Below are positions 1 to 11,089 of a DNA stretch of 64,000 nucleotides, one piece after another. Origin of the DNA: Chrysomallon squamiferum. Lineage: Eukaryota > Mollusca > Gastropoda > Neomphalida > Peltospiridae. The notes under the pieces were generated by a model, which did no database searches, was not told where the DNA came from, and worked only from the letters and a program-made list of their open reading frames with translations. A program made the position numbers and the translations under genes. The first letter of the stretch is position 1, and every line of letters begins with the position of its first letter. The DNA lies in assembly GCA_012295275.1 (NCBI GenBank), contig CM022670.1, forward strand, positions 32,449,938 to 32,513,937, given 5' to 3'.

Positions 1-747
1 AAGGCCACAGACTTGGAAAATAATAATTAATTATAAGGAAACTAAGAAATCATTTCAAAATAATTTGTGAGGTTATTTATTACTATTTTTGAATTTGTTT
101 TTCTATTTCTTTTAACACTGATTTTAAATGTGCAATTTAAAAACAAAATAATAATTTAAAAAAAAACTGTCTTTGAAATTATAGTCATAAAGAAGTTTAA
201 TTAATTTGATTTAATCTTCCTATGAATCTGCATGTGCCAAAACAGAACATGCAATGTTGCATGTTGATTATTTAGTTTTCTGATTAAACCTGCACTGATG
301 TAGACTGATTCTGAAGATTAAATTTAAATCTCTGTCAGGAAAAGCATGTTCTGAAAAAAACATTTTTCTAATGAAATTTGCTGCACTCTTGGTTTGGATG
401 TTATTAAGCTGTATGAATTATTCACTGTTTTCAGTGAAGTGAAAAAAAGCAATCAAAACATTTAAAATGTCAAGCCTTTAAAACCCTTGTACAAAATTAA
501 TGAAAAAACACTTCAAAAAAATAATTAAAAAAATAAAATAAATTATTAATAATATTAAAAATGTCGTTCATACAGTAAACATTAATCATATTTCATATGA
601 AATGTGATAAGCTATTAATACTGACAAACACTTAAAGTTTCTCAAATGTTTGTTTAAAATATATTTTAATATTACAGTAGATAAAACTTTATAAAAGTTT
701 ACAGCACTAATAGCATTTTCAAATATTATTAATGTTTTATTTTGTAG

Positions 748-748
<1 letters not shown>
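1..748. other. AT-rich non-coding stretch
   Basis: There is no sustained open frame, RNA gene or recognisable repeat here beyond A/T runs. It reads as ordinary AT-rich animal non-coding DNA. Confidence 0.6.
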
Positions 749-810
<62 letters not shown>

Positions 811-812
811 TT
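749..812. repeat. (ATT)n microsatellite
   Basis: This is an uninterrupted ATT trinucleotide array of about 21 units. It ends in a TTTATATTTTT run. The same triplet expands independently at 46.9, 47.5 and 53.2 kb. Confidence 0.95.
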
Positions 813-1410
813 ATATTTTTATTTTTTTCACTAAATAACTGATGAAATTAAACATTTTTAAAACAGTATCTCCAGTTTGTTTTTCAATGGCAAGTTTCTG
901 AATATGTTGTAAGTAGTAGTTACATTTTATCCTTTTACAAATACTATTGCCCCTGGAATGAAATGTTCAGAATTCTACCATCTTACATGACCAGGTACTG
1001 TATAATTTAAAATACATTATACTGACCCAAGCATTGTGTGGTTTATAATGCTGTTATGTACTGATCAGAAAGATACAACATAGAACAAAGATTAGTTAAC
1101 TGCACCTTACATTTGCCTGGAACTCAACTGCCATGTGACAATTTTACTTTTAAATACTTTTAATGAAGTTTTAATCTAGTAAACTACAGAGTCAGAACAT
1201 CTTCATTGTGTGGTTGATTATCTTTAGTAATAATTATTGTACATGTAACAAAACCTTAAAATATTTAGTTCTTGCTAGATTTCAGTCATGTGCTTTGCAA
1301 TGAGAAGGGAAAAAATCCAATTTCTACAATATATGTTGTTATTAATTAGCAACAAGGAATCTTTTATATAAACCTTTCTATAAACAGCAAAATACACACC
1401 TCAGTTTTTA

Positions 1411-1500
1411 GTACATCCATTTTGGAGCACTGGTTAGAACAGGAGGTACACCAATAGAGGGATTTGATCTTGCAGACCACTGCTGTTTATGTTATAGCTC
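1411..1500 (+). mobile_element. tRNA-derived SINE head (remnant)
   Basis: An A-box-like segment (TGGAGCACTGGTTAGAACA, about 1424-1442) is followed about 20 bases later by a B-box-like segment (GGGATTTGATC, about 1460-1470). This is the arrangement of an internal Pol III promoter. No tRNA fold or anticodon survives, so this is a decayed tRNA-derived SINE and not a tRNA gene. Sequence after the B box vaguely follows the mollusc SINE seen elsewhere in the window, but too loosely to assign a family. Confidence 0.5.
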
Positions 1501-2894
1501 TAACAGTTAATGTACATAAAACAAACTTATTTGAAATTTGGATGTTGAAAGAAGTGAAGGCTGTGCATGTGTGGATTGATGATATCTTGGTATTTAACAA
1601 ACTTGCGAATTTTTGTAAACAACGAAGAATCCACTGACAACTGCTTTCACACTTAAGTAAAAGAACATTGATAGAACTGCATCACAGACTTCAATAAATC
1701 TAAATACCACCCAGCTTTAGCCATGCATTCAAGCAAACTGTTGTTTATGAAGAAAAACGTTTATTTCCTTGTTGTTGCTGTTATTATCATTTTTTCTTTT
1801 TTTTTAATATCAATATCTCTGGCATAATTTAGAAAATGTTATCATCTGTCATATTGATTTAAAAAAAAAAATTTAGTTTGATCCTGATATGAAACTTTTC
1901 AAGTACAGATTGATACACGAGTAACTCATATTCTGCAAGAACTGTGAAATACATCAAAATGAATTTCTTTAAAAGTCATATTTGTTTGCTTCTCTGGGTA
2001 TTTATACATCAGAAGAATTTCAGATATGAAAATTGGTTTTTTTCTCCCTTTCTTAAAGGAAAGAAAATTAATGATATTTCAGACAGGGTTTCTTGTTCTT
2101 TTCTTCTTTTTTTGAATCTGAATTAGCAAGATGTAGTGTCTATAACATACTTTACGAAATTAAAAAAATAAATAAATGTATTAAAACTGTTAATTTTTCT
2201 CTGCATGTATAATTCTTTCTTTTTTCACCCAGTTTTATTTTCAGAAGTCACCAGTATCTTTAATATTTGTCCAAAAACACCAACAACAACCTGAACATTT
2301 CAAAATAAAACAAAAAAAGTTGCCAAGAATAAAAATAAATTTCATCTGTGATCTCTGCTATCCTCCTGTAATAAGAAAGTGTTTTTGTCCTTCCATTGCC
2401 AGGCTCTTACACAACATGCCTGACTCTACACACTGAAAAGTTATTAACTGAAGAAGGTATTATGATTTGTTGGACACGAATCACCTCTCAAAATAAAGCA
2501 TTAAGCTCTTCTAAGGCTGATGAGCAGCCAGAAAAGCCTGTGTTATTTTCACTTCTGTTGTTAGTTTGGTTTCCTACTCAGTGGACTTAGTAATGTGTCT
2601 ATTTTTTGATAATTTCAGTTCAGATTCGGGGTCAAATATGTTTTTATATTTGATTGTTTGATTTTGGTTCAGTATTTGATTGTTTGAGTTTAAATTTAGT
2701 GACAAAACTCTCATCCAAGATCCTTTTATGAGTTTAAAAGTTTTAACTGTCCATATAAAAATCAATCAACACTTGTTCCAATATTTAATTAATTGAGCTA
2801 TCTTCATTAAACTAAAATAACCTCTTATTTTATCCTTCAGCATATGATTCTTCTTTTCATTTTTCCATTTATCTATTTATTTATTTCTTTGTTC

Positions 2895-2930
2895 ATCCAT
2901 CCATTCATTCATTCATTCATTCATTCATTT
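2895..2930. repeat. (CATT)n microsatellite
   Basis: About eight CATT units follow CATC variants. A short I/H/S-rich open frame across it is a by-product of the repeat. Confidence 0.85.
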
Positions 2931-3714
2931 TGCCATACACCTATTCAATCAACAGTCATGCATTTGTCCTTGCATTCCTCCATTCATGCAAAAACTATCT
3001 ATGCATCCTCCATCCATCTGTCCACCATTAACGGGCTGAAATGATTGACCTTTGACACTAACAGAAGATATTTTCTGATGATTCAGGGGATGTGGAGTTA
3101 AAGACAGAAATTACAGTTATAATGTGTCTTCTAGTTTCCTCTGATTCTCCAAGCAAACGAATTCTGCAAGTGAAGTTAATGACAGTCATAATGAGAAAGC
3201 AGATTAGAATTTCTACAGTTAAAAGATTTACCAGACTTTCACTTAGAATCCAAATAATGCTAATTATTGAAAAACAGACATTTGTATCTTATTACAGAAG
3301 TAATGGTTTAAGATCAGTAAAAATGTTTGAAATGTGTATGTACTGTCATGTTTGTAAAATACTGCATGTGTATATTTATGTGTGCTGGTTGTATGTGTTT
3401 TCTTTTGTATTTTGTGTTGTATGTGTCTCTAAATTTTGATGATAAAAAATTATTAATTTTTATTATTTTTCTTTATAGAATTTTGATCTAACACTGGTAT
3501 ATATAAAATATTTTTATATATAAAATCAATAATTTTAATAAAACAAAATAGTTTATTGAGAAATAGATATTGATTTAAAAAGTAAAAGTATGAGATATGT
3601 AAACCTAGAAGGTTTTTTTCTCTGCTGTCCTAGAATACACTATTAATAATATTAAAAATTCTAATTATGTTTTTATTTAAGATAGGTAAGGAAAGTTTAA
3701 TAATGATTAATTAC

Positions 3715-3797
3715 ATGCATATTTATGTATGTTGGTATGTATGTCTGTCTATCTGTCTGAATGTGGTTATGTATCTATATGTATGTATATGTATATG

Positions 3798-3838
<41 letters not shown>
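3715..3838. repeat. TATG/TCTG-rich tract ending in (GT)n
   Basis: Degenerate ATGT/TCTG tetranucleotides lead into an uninterrupted GT array of about 19 units (about 3799-3838). Alternating purine-pyrimidine DNA of this kind can adopt Z-form. Confidence 0.9.
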
Positions 3839-3839
<1 letters not shown>

Positions 3840-3841
<2 letters not shown>

Positions 3842-5400
3842 GAATTATAAGTAGATATCTAAATGTCACAAACAGATGGTTATATAATACCCAGATAAAT
3901 CATAATAAAATGTCTAAATATGAACTTATTGTCACAAACACTAACCAATAAACTACAAAATAGTAAAAAGAAAACCCTGGTTAAAAATCAATTTATTTAA
4001 ACAAAAAACAGCGGCATTGCCTACCCAAACATTCAAAGATTAACACGGCGATACAGGTAAAATAAACATATCATGAATTGTTTAAATTCAGTGGTAATTC
4101 CTAGCAGTGTTAGCAGACAATCCCCAGTCAAGAGTAATACATTTGTAAGAAAAGCCACAGTAATGCTTGTACTTATCATTGTTCCATTCATTGATCAGAA
4201 TACTTACTTAATTTCTAAACTACTTAATAAGATCCAGGTAGATTAGGAATATCTCTTATGGCAAATGTTTTCGAGACAGGTGCAAGAAATTACTTTTGTA
4301 TAGTGAAAGAAAATATATGTTATAAAGGTATTGGAATGAATTAATTAGTGGTATTGTACATGAAGTCAGATATTTCATCTTTTTTTTTTAATTTAAAAAC
4401 AAAAACATTACAGCTATATTGAAATGTGTAATGAGGTATTTCCCATATAAAGTCAGAACCAATTTTCTTATAGTAAAACTTTATTAAAAATTGTATTGAG
4501 GTATGTTAAATATTTCATTTCATTCATTCATTTTACCTCAGTAGTCTATGCCAAAGACATCTGTCACCTCTTTTCACTTTGATTACTCTAATTCTGTTAA
4601 AACTTCAAACTAACAATTTCTTTGATGACAATTTTGAAACCTTTCCGTGAAGATACAATGACTTTCATGTCAAAGTCTTCATTCTGTGGGTTTGTCATGA
4701 ACAATGCCAAGATTAGGCCACAGCTGTTTTAATTCTGATGATCAGGACATTATGTAAAGAACCGTTATCAGTGAGCAGTGTGGCAGATACACTAATAACA
4801 CTACCTGTGTATCCTGCACCTGCCTCAGTGTGTCTGCTGTCTGGCTGAAAGTGAGATGTCTGGCAAAATAAATTTATTAAGCTGACCTTGACAGTTCAAT
4901 TAAATTAAAAATGTTGTTATCTTTTAACTTTTCAAGTACATTGACCTTTATAATTCAAACCCATATAAATTAAAATCCTTTGACCATTGTTCTGTATATC
5001 AAAACACTTTTGACATACTTTAACTGGTCTTTACAGTTACACTGCAGTGACTTCCCAAGTAACATCAGGGATGCTGAAACAACAACTGCATTCAAAACAC
5101 TACTAAACACCTATTTCTTTCAAATTCACTATGTTCGTATACAGTTACGTTTTATTTTTCCAATTTTAAAATGTTCAAGCTAGTTTGTTAATTATCTTAA
5201 ACAATTTTTAAATGTGATTCTTTTATTTTTACCACTATTTTAACATTTCACTGTTATGTTTGCATTTATTGTATTACAGAGAGTCGTTTAAATTTAAAAT
5301 CTGTATCACATATTTTAACCACACTAGATATTACAATTGTTGTTACTGGTTAAATAATTTAAACATAATGCCTTACAGCTCAGAATTTGCCCTCCCAAAA
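3840..5400. other. Non-coding stretch, slightly GC-richer at 4.7-4.9 kb
   Basis: No gene was recognised. The interval 4740-4870 is visibly GC-richer than its surroundings. It holds a plus-strand frame of about 44 codons ending in TGA, with no convincing acceptor or start, so it is not called as an exon. Confidence 0.45.
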
Positions 5401-5404
5401 GTAA

Positions 5405-5655
5405 TAATAAAGCCTGCGTTTTGATTAATTACCCCAGAAGAGAACATTGATCAATTTTCTGTTGACTCTTGGAATTCAACATTTAGGTAAATCTGATATA
5501 TAAGCTTCATGGGAAGCCCGCTTCCCATTAGTATTAAGGGATCTTTTGTATGCATTTTCCATCAGACAGAACAGCATATTCCATAACCTTTGACATTTTA
5601 TTTGTCAGTCACCAACTGGGTGAGGTAATTACTTTATAACTGAAACTCAACATTC
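5405..5655 (-). mobile_element. Mollusc-type tRNA-SINE, central domain and tail
   Basis: Read on the minus strand, this follows the mollusc SINE consensus I recall. It has the conserved central block (plus-strand landmark AAGGGATCTTTTGTATGCA at about 5536-5554), a CAGACAGAACAGCATATTCC block, and the tail block with the near-palindrome GGGAAGCCCGCTTCCC (about 5511-5526). The 3' tail lies at the low-coordinate end (about 5405-5480). The Pol III head is missing or too diverged past 5655. Many substitutions and small indels mark it as old. The other copies are at 15.6, 26.8, 35.2, 43.4, 45.2, 45.8, 48.5 and 61.3 kb. Confidence 0.75.
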
Positions 5656-5716
5656 AAAAATTACACACTTAGTACTAAGAAATTATTTTACAATTCTGTT
5701 GCATATAATTCTTTAT

Positions 5717-5760
5717 AATGTGTGTGTGTGTATTTTTATATATATATATATATGAATGTT
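5717..5760. repeat. GT and TA dinucleotide runs
   Basis: Short GT and then TA runs are followed by ATT repeats. This is simple sequence. Confidence 0.8.
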
Positions 5761-5820
5761 TAATAATAATATTTATTATTATTTTCAGCTTTGTGTTTGT
5801 TTTATTTTTGTTTTGGGGTT

Positions 5821-5843
5821 ATTTTTTTTTTTTTTTTTTTTTT
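5821..5843. repeat. Poly-T tract
   Basis: This is an uninterrupted run of T of about 22 bases. It lies beyond the head side of the minus-strand SINE, so it is not obviously that element's tail. Confidence 0.85.
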
Positions 5844-6481
5844 ATCAATTCCCTTGAAAATAATTGAAACAAATATCATTCAAGCCATAGTTTTCAAAGT
5901 TTTCAATTTTCTCAAGAGTACAATTGTTTCACCAGTCTGTTGAAATCCCTAACCAAGGGACCAACACAGATTACTAACTTTTGTAAAAGATACATATGAT
6001 ACAACTAATCCTTGCTAAGTTTCAAGTTGTTGTGAAGAAAGAGAGAAAAAAAAAAAAAAAACATATTATTGTGGTTATTTTTGAATAGGGTGCACAAAAC
6101 AGAAATAGCACAGACTCTCCACTAAGTATTGTTTTCAGTTTTATCAACGTTTTATAATGCAAAGTCTTCACAGTTGACTTTGCTCAATTGTGCACCAGGT
6201 AGAAACTGACTCCAACAAAGCTTTTTACTAAGAGGCATTCAGAAAATACACTGCTGATCTCTTTTGCTTCATTGGTTTCTTAGCTGGGAAAAGAAAAGTA
6301 TGTTATGTCAATGGAAGCAATTATAGAGTCTGTGTAAAGACTCTTTCATTTTCTAAGACTTTGTCATAATATGTGCTATTTCATTTTAACTATTCTTTGG
6401 CTGAATAGTCACAAATTACATGTAGACTTAAAGAAATTTATTATTACAGAAAAAAATAATTTAAAAGTAGTGTGTGTTAGA

Positions 6482-6512
6482 GTATTAGAGAGAGAGAGAG
6501 AGTGTGTGTGTG
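6482..6512. repeat. (GA)n(GT)n microsatellite
   Basis: A short GA array passes directly into a GT array. Confidence 0.85.
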
Positions 6513-6638
6513 TGTGTTATTTAATTTGTTTTAATTTATTTTAGTATATATATCATTTTTACGAATTAACAGAAGATAAGATATTAAAAGTTGATGGTTA
6601 ATATTTTTAAAACATATTATTGTAAGCACTGATTTTCA

Positions 6639-6664
6639 AAAAAAAAAAAAAAAAAAAAAAAAAG
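6639..6664. repeat. Poly-A tract
   Basis: An A run of about 25 bases sits in AT-rich sequence with no recognisable retroposon body upstream. Confidence 0.85.
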
Positions 6665-6718
6665 CAATGACAAATTAATGAAATATTTAAAAACAGATTA
6701 ATTTATTTTCCCCAAAAA

Positions 6719-6870
6719 ATTACTATTACTACTACTACTACTATTACTGCCACTACTACTGCTCTATTAATTTTGTATTACTACTACAACTACTACTACT
6801 ACTACTACTGCTGCTACTACTACTACTATTACTACTGCAACTACTACTACTATTATTAATAATAATAATG
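6719..6870. repeat. Degenerate (ACT)n trinucleotide array
   Basis: About 150 bases of ACT/ATT/GCT triplets carry point variants, pointing to an old array. Similar ACT arrays occur at 32.69-32.83 and 33.49-33.62 kb. Confidence 0.9.
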
Positions 6871-7663
6871 CCACAATAATTTTCAGAAACACAGTTTGAT
6901 AAAAGCCACATTCACAGTATCTTCTAATATTTTGTGAAACAAATTTCCTCTCACCTAAAAAAACAACAAACCAACATCATAAAAAATCATAAGATATTGA
7001 TTTACTTCTAGTTTCCTTCACTAATGCTTTCCATCAATACCATTTCTGAAAATAATAATTGATGGTTGTGCAGTAAATGTAAAACCAGATGTTGAAATAT
7101 TGCATATAATTCATATCTACGTTTAATGAGAAGTAATTATCTTCCCTTAGAGTGCAGCTCTTTTTTGAAAAATTTGTTATATTTTATTTTTTCTATTTTC
7201 CTTTTGATGCAGGCTCAGATGTCATTAATGAATTTAAAGAATATAATATATAAAACTATGTACTTTATAAATACCCACTGATTTAAAACATCTGCTTATT
7301 TTTAATAATCAGTCTACTTAATAGCCCCATAGACACATTTGCCTACTTTCTCATTATAACCAATACTTCACCATTAATATTAATGTTGGTTCATGATAAC
7401 TAAATATATTTTAACCTTACTTGAGTTAGATATAGACTTAGCTGTTAATATCATAAAGATTATCTGATATGTCAATATTTTAATAAGAAAAATATGTTTA
7501 AAGAACAATGATGTCAATAAAAAATAAACTTTTTTTGTATATTTCCTTGTAAAATTATATGGTAATAAAAAATGTTTCAAATAATATCTCATGAAAACAA
7601 ATTACAATTTTCATTTATTTTTTATTATAGTAAATTTGATGATGATGACAATTTTGATAATAG

Positions 7664-7712
7664 TAATAATAATAATAATAATAATAATAGCAAAAGAAAT
7701 AATAATAATGTC
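7664..7712. repeat. (AAT)n microsatellite
   Basis: An AATAAT array of about nine units is followed by interrupted units. Confidence 0.85.
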
Positions 7713-7989
7713 ATGATAATATAAAAATATTATTAAAAAACAAAAATGTTTGACATTTTTTAACAGTACCTTTATAAATTATATTCAGTTTGATTTCACC
7801 ACACATTTTGCTAGTCAGTAATAAACAATAACAAAAAAAACAAAAACATCATAAGTCAGCCTTTAAATTCCAATTCCCTATTGATACTCGGTGACTGACA
7901 AGTTCATTTGTATTACACAAACAGATCTGTAACCCTAAGACTCACGTGGGAAGAAAGAATGTGTCTTATGGAACAAACACCAAGAAACA

Positions 7990-8075
7990 GTGATAAAACT
8001 CTTTGATAAGATTGACAAGCTAAATGCTGCAGTCCACAGCTTACACCACTGAGCTAAGGTGGTGAAGTTGGTCTT
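7990..8075 (-). mobile_element. tRNA-derived SINE head remnant
   Basis: The reverse complement reads CTTAGCTCAGTGGTGTAAGC (near 8045-8067), a good A box of the kind found in tRNA genes and tRNA-SINEs. A B box is only weakly recognisable downstream. There is no tRNA cloverleaf, so this is called a decayed SINE head. The body does not clearly match the central domain of the main SINE family in this window. Confidence 0.45.
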
Positions 8076-8589
8076 AAAAACTTTCAGCCACAGCACTGCA
8101 TAGACAGGTCAATATTATGCCCATAGACTGAGCCATGCTTCATTGATAACTGTTGTGAATTTTTTTTTTTCTCTGCATTAAAACCTGTTATCACAGCAGA
8201 CCTATGTGTAGCTGTGTTTGGTCATATTTTCGTGTGTGTGTATAACCTGTGTATATTAATGTTTACAAATTAGTTCCCAAGCTCTCTTACTGGACATGAT
8301 CGAAAGATTATTATAGATATTAATTACATTTCTTGGATCATTCAGTGGTGAAATACAACCAAAGCTGTGGAAATTAATTATCTTCATATAGAGGTAATAA
8401 TAATTTTGATGAAATTGTGTGTGAATTTCACGGCGTTTCGTTTGGATTGAACCATTGTACAAACACTATATGGTGGCAATGAAAAAACCTGGTCAGTGTT
8501 TGTCCAGTGTATTGCAACTGCTACCACTGACCCAACGCTCTCAGTTCTTTGGGTGGAATAAGTATGTGAAAGAATTTTTCTTGTAAGAA

Positions 8590-9320
8590 TTACTATTCTT
8601 CCTGTTGTCAGTGAACTTGGATATAAGTTTTTACATTATTGTTAATCTTTCTAAGATGGCAGAAGTTACGTTGTGTCACATTATTTACTTTTTTTCTTTT
8701 CTCAGCAATCTAGGAAGTACATTTTCTCGTCTTAGGTGGTAGAAGTTACATGAAGGATTTGTGTCACAGAATTTACCATTGATTCATGTCAGTGAACTGA
8801 GATATTTTTTCTTTGTTTTTAATTCTTACTAAAGGTGAAAGAAGTACATTAAATATTAGTGTCATTGATTGAACTTCCTTTAGCAAAGTAGGAAAGATTT
8901 TTTTTTTTTTTTTTTTTTTTTAAAGGTAGAAAATAATGTAAAATCTAACTGTGTTATTCTCTTCAGACAAATAGGAAATATTTTCAAAATTTCAAAACTT
9001 AAAAACAAAGTATTATTGTTTTCATCAGTCTCTCTAAGAAATATATTTTTTTCAATAGTGGAAGAAGTAATTAAAACAAATAACTTTATTACTTTTCTAA
9101 ACAAACAAATAAAAATATAATTTTTATGTTTTTTTGAGGCCTCTGGAAATATTTGAAAGACAATAATATCTATTATTATTATTATTACAAATTCTGAGTT
9201 GTTTTTGTCAGACTATTAAGATTGGGGTTTTTTTGGAGGTGGAAGAAATGTATAAAAAATAACTGAGTGACTGATTATACTCTAACCATCAAACAATTTT
9301 ATTTTTATTCTAAAAAGGAA
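8590..9320. repeat. Degenerate tandem repeat, ~90-130-bp unit
   Basis: A recurring core like AGGTGGAAGAAGTTAC appears near 8653, 8734, 8831, 8922, 9055 and 9234. It is accompanied by recurring GTCA...GAACT and T-rich segments. Copies are far from identical and spacing ranges from about 80 to 180 bases. A poly-T run (8899-8922) interrupts one unit. Short open frames inside it follow the repeat and are not called as genes. Confidence 0.6.
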
Positions 9321-9500
9321 ACAATATGTGAAGTATCTCTGATTATTCATTATCTGTTTTTACAAGCAAATAGCAAAAGCAAAAAAACAACAAAAAAAAA
9401 ACCCCAGTAATAATAAAAAAATAAGGAAATAATAATAAAATACATTTTAAATTTGTTTTCATCAACCAGTTAGAAAATCAGCTGGGTTGTTTATTATCAT

Positions 9501-9753
9501 TTAGGAGGTAAGAATAAAAAAAGTGAGTCTTCCATGCATGGACACATCAACCTTTACAGGTAGCCAGTTAAGTTTGCAGGCTCCTAGCACTTGAGGCTTG
9601 ACACTGACAAGTCTCAAGTGGTCAGCAGGTAATGGGTTTAGCACTGACCAAATCTCCTTGCCTATTGGATTCGAGGACCCATCACTAATGCAATGTGAGT
9701 GGTGAAAATTGCGAAATAAAAGCCAAGATCCTTTAGCTTTAGATTTCCAGCTG
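9501..9753 (-). other. Candidate exon-like open stretch, unidentified
   Basis: The minus strand is open for about 84 codons to a TAA near 9501. It lies in DNA clearly GC-richer than the neighbourhood. It is preceded on that strand by an acceptor-like CCTTTTCTGCTGTGTACAG ending about 9754. The encoded stretch has mixed composition with W, P, C and H residues, but no motif or family was recognised. An AATAAA-like sequence occurs within about 15 bases past the stop. It contains the strong hairpin at 9588-9620. It could equally be an unrecognised repeat or a chance frame. Confidence 0.15.
9588..9620. other. Near-perfect 13-bp hairpin with 7-base loop
   Basis: CACTTGAGGCTTG (9588-9600) pairs with CAAGTCTCAAGTG (9608-9620) over 13 positions with a single G-T wobble. 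The 7-base loop is ACACTGA. The pairing does not extend convincingly outward, so the stem is too short for a typical microRNA precursor. It may be a chance or regulatory stem-loop. Confidence 0.6.
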
Positions 9754-10291
9754 TACACAGCAGAAAAGGTGTGCTTCTAAGAGGATTCAAATTTTTTTCT
9801 ATACTTTGTGCTGTTGGGATTATTATTATAAATTTTCTACAAGGAAGTGTAACTTTTTAGTATTACTGTTTTAATATATGGATATTGTGTATAATGATTA
9901 ACCATCAGACTTTCTGAAAAAGTGAATTCATTTTTTATTCATATATTCCTTTTTTTCTGTTTACTTTATAAAAAAAAATTCATTTTTTTAGGAAAAGATA
10001 ATTTAAAGAGATAATTTTCTTTATTATAAGATACATTAAATATTATATTATGTAAAGACTGATACATATCACAGAACTATCAGGTATTGGTAAAGAGATA
10101 TATACCAGAACTGTATGATTTTTAACAAAGCAGATATATATATATATATAAATATACCAGAACTACAAGATATATGTGTACATAAGAGAGCTTTAGGATT
10201 TCCATAATTTATAATTCCTCTGTAAAGCAGCAGTAGATTGCTAATTGAACAGATTAAAGCAGTGGGCTTACTTGTTTGCTTTCGCACACAG

Positions 10292-10461
10292 AGAAGCCAC
10301 ATTCGCTATCACTTCACTGATACATGTAATTCATCTCAACATGGATGTGCTGAAGAATCTGACAGTGATTGTGAAAAGTATCAAGTATTAGACATTCAAA
10401 AGCTCTTAATTGCTAACTGGTCACTTTCCATATACCTTGGCTCTGACTGTCATTTCCACAA
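10292..10461 (+). other. Candidate internal exon, unidentified
   Basis: An acceptor-like pyrimidine-rich segment ending TTGCTTTCGCACACAG (to 10291) precedes a 170-base stretch. One plus frame is fully open through it, in phase 0 at the acceptor. It ends at a donor-like CAA|GTAAGA (GT at 10462-10463), leaving phase 2. The stretch is GC-richer than its surroundings. The peptide is acidic in the middle (a D/E/S cluster) and contains several cysteines; no family was recognised. Joined directly to the next candidate at 10752, the reading frame would meet a stop, so the two are not simple consecutive exons in these frames. Confidence 0.2.
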
Positions 10462-10745
10462 GTAAGAAGTGAAAAGAAAGAGGAAAAAAAAAAAATGCTG
10501 TTTTCCATTTAGAGAAAACTGTTTCCTGTCCTTAATCAAAAGGTTTTGAAGGATTTTCCACATATATCCATTTTTTCTTGTATATCTGTATATGGATGGC
10601 CTTGCAGATGAAATGAAATTTCAGTCAGTATTGATTCCATGTTTGAAAAGTCCGAGCTTATGTTTGCATCTGAAGTTTAGTTTGAAAATCTTCGCTTGAG
10701 AGTTTGCTGTCACCGAGGTTTGGATTTAACGAAGCTGGTTGTAAC

Positions 10746-10825
10746 ATGCAGGGTGAAGTGGGCACTTTGGAGGAACTACAGTTGTACAGACTGAGAAACA
10801 GACGACACACGTTAGCTAATGTTCG
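10746..10825 (+). other. Candidate short exon with GTAAGT donor, unidentified
   Basis: A frame with an ATG at 10746 (next codons CAG GGT GAA) runs 26 codons plus two bases. It ends exactly at a consensus donor, TTCG|GTAAGT (GT at 10826-10827). A possible acceptor, AACATGCAG|GGTG, ends at 10751 with a branch-like TTTAAC upstream but little pyrimidine tract. The peptide is Glu/Leu then Arg-rich (LEELQLYRLRNRR), compatible with a helix, and was not assigned to any family. It could be a first coding exon, an internal exon from 10752, or chance. Confidence 0.2.
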
Positions 10826-10829
10826 GTAA

Positions 10830-11080
10830 GTTAGTGATTTTATGTATGTATGAACATATATATCTGTGTATGTATGCATATTTGTATGTAGCTTAGGATG
10901 TATGTATATATGTAGTTTATGATGTATGTATGTGTGCAAGCATGTATCTATATCTATACATGTTTGTGTGTTTGTATGTTTGTGCATATGCATTATGTAC
11001 GTTGGTATCTACCTATGTTTGTTTATGTATATGTGTGTGTGTGTGTATATATATATATATCTATGCATGTATGTAAATGT
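10830..11080. repeat. TATG-rich tract with (GT)n and (AT)n
   Basis: Degenerate ATGT tetranucleotides lead to a GT run and then an AT run (about 11030-11062). The tract lies immediately downstream of the donor-like sequence at 10826. Confidence 0.85.
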
Positions 11081-11089
11081 TTGTATGTT

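Noticed and set aside
1411-1500. tRNA gene
   Set aside because: A and B boxes are present but there is no acceptor stem, anticodon stem or cloverleaf. The same applies to 30108, 35128 and 25135.
3092-3439. 115-codon plus-strand frame
   Set aside because: The upstream start is non-ATG, no family was recognised, the C-terminal part is a V/C/Y-rich artefact of GT words, and there are no matching splice signals.
3655-3692. Acceptor/donor junction (GATAG|GTAAGG)
   Set aside because: Purines interrupt the acceptor tract just before AG; likely chance.
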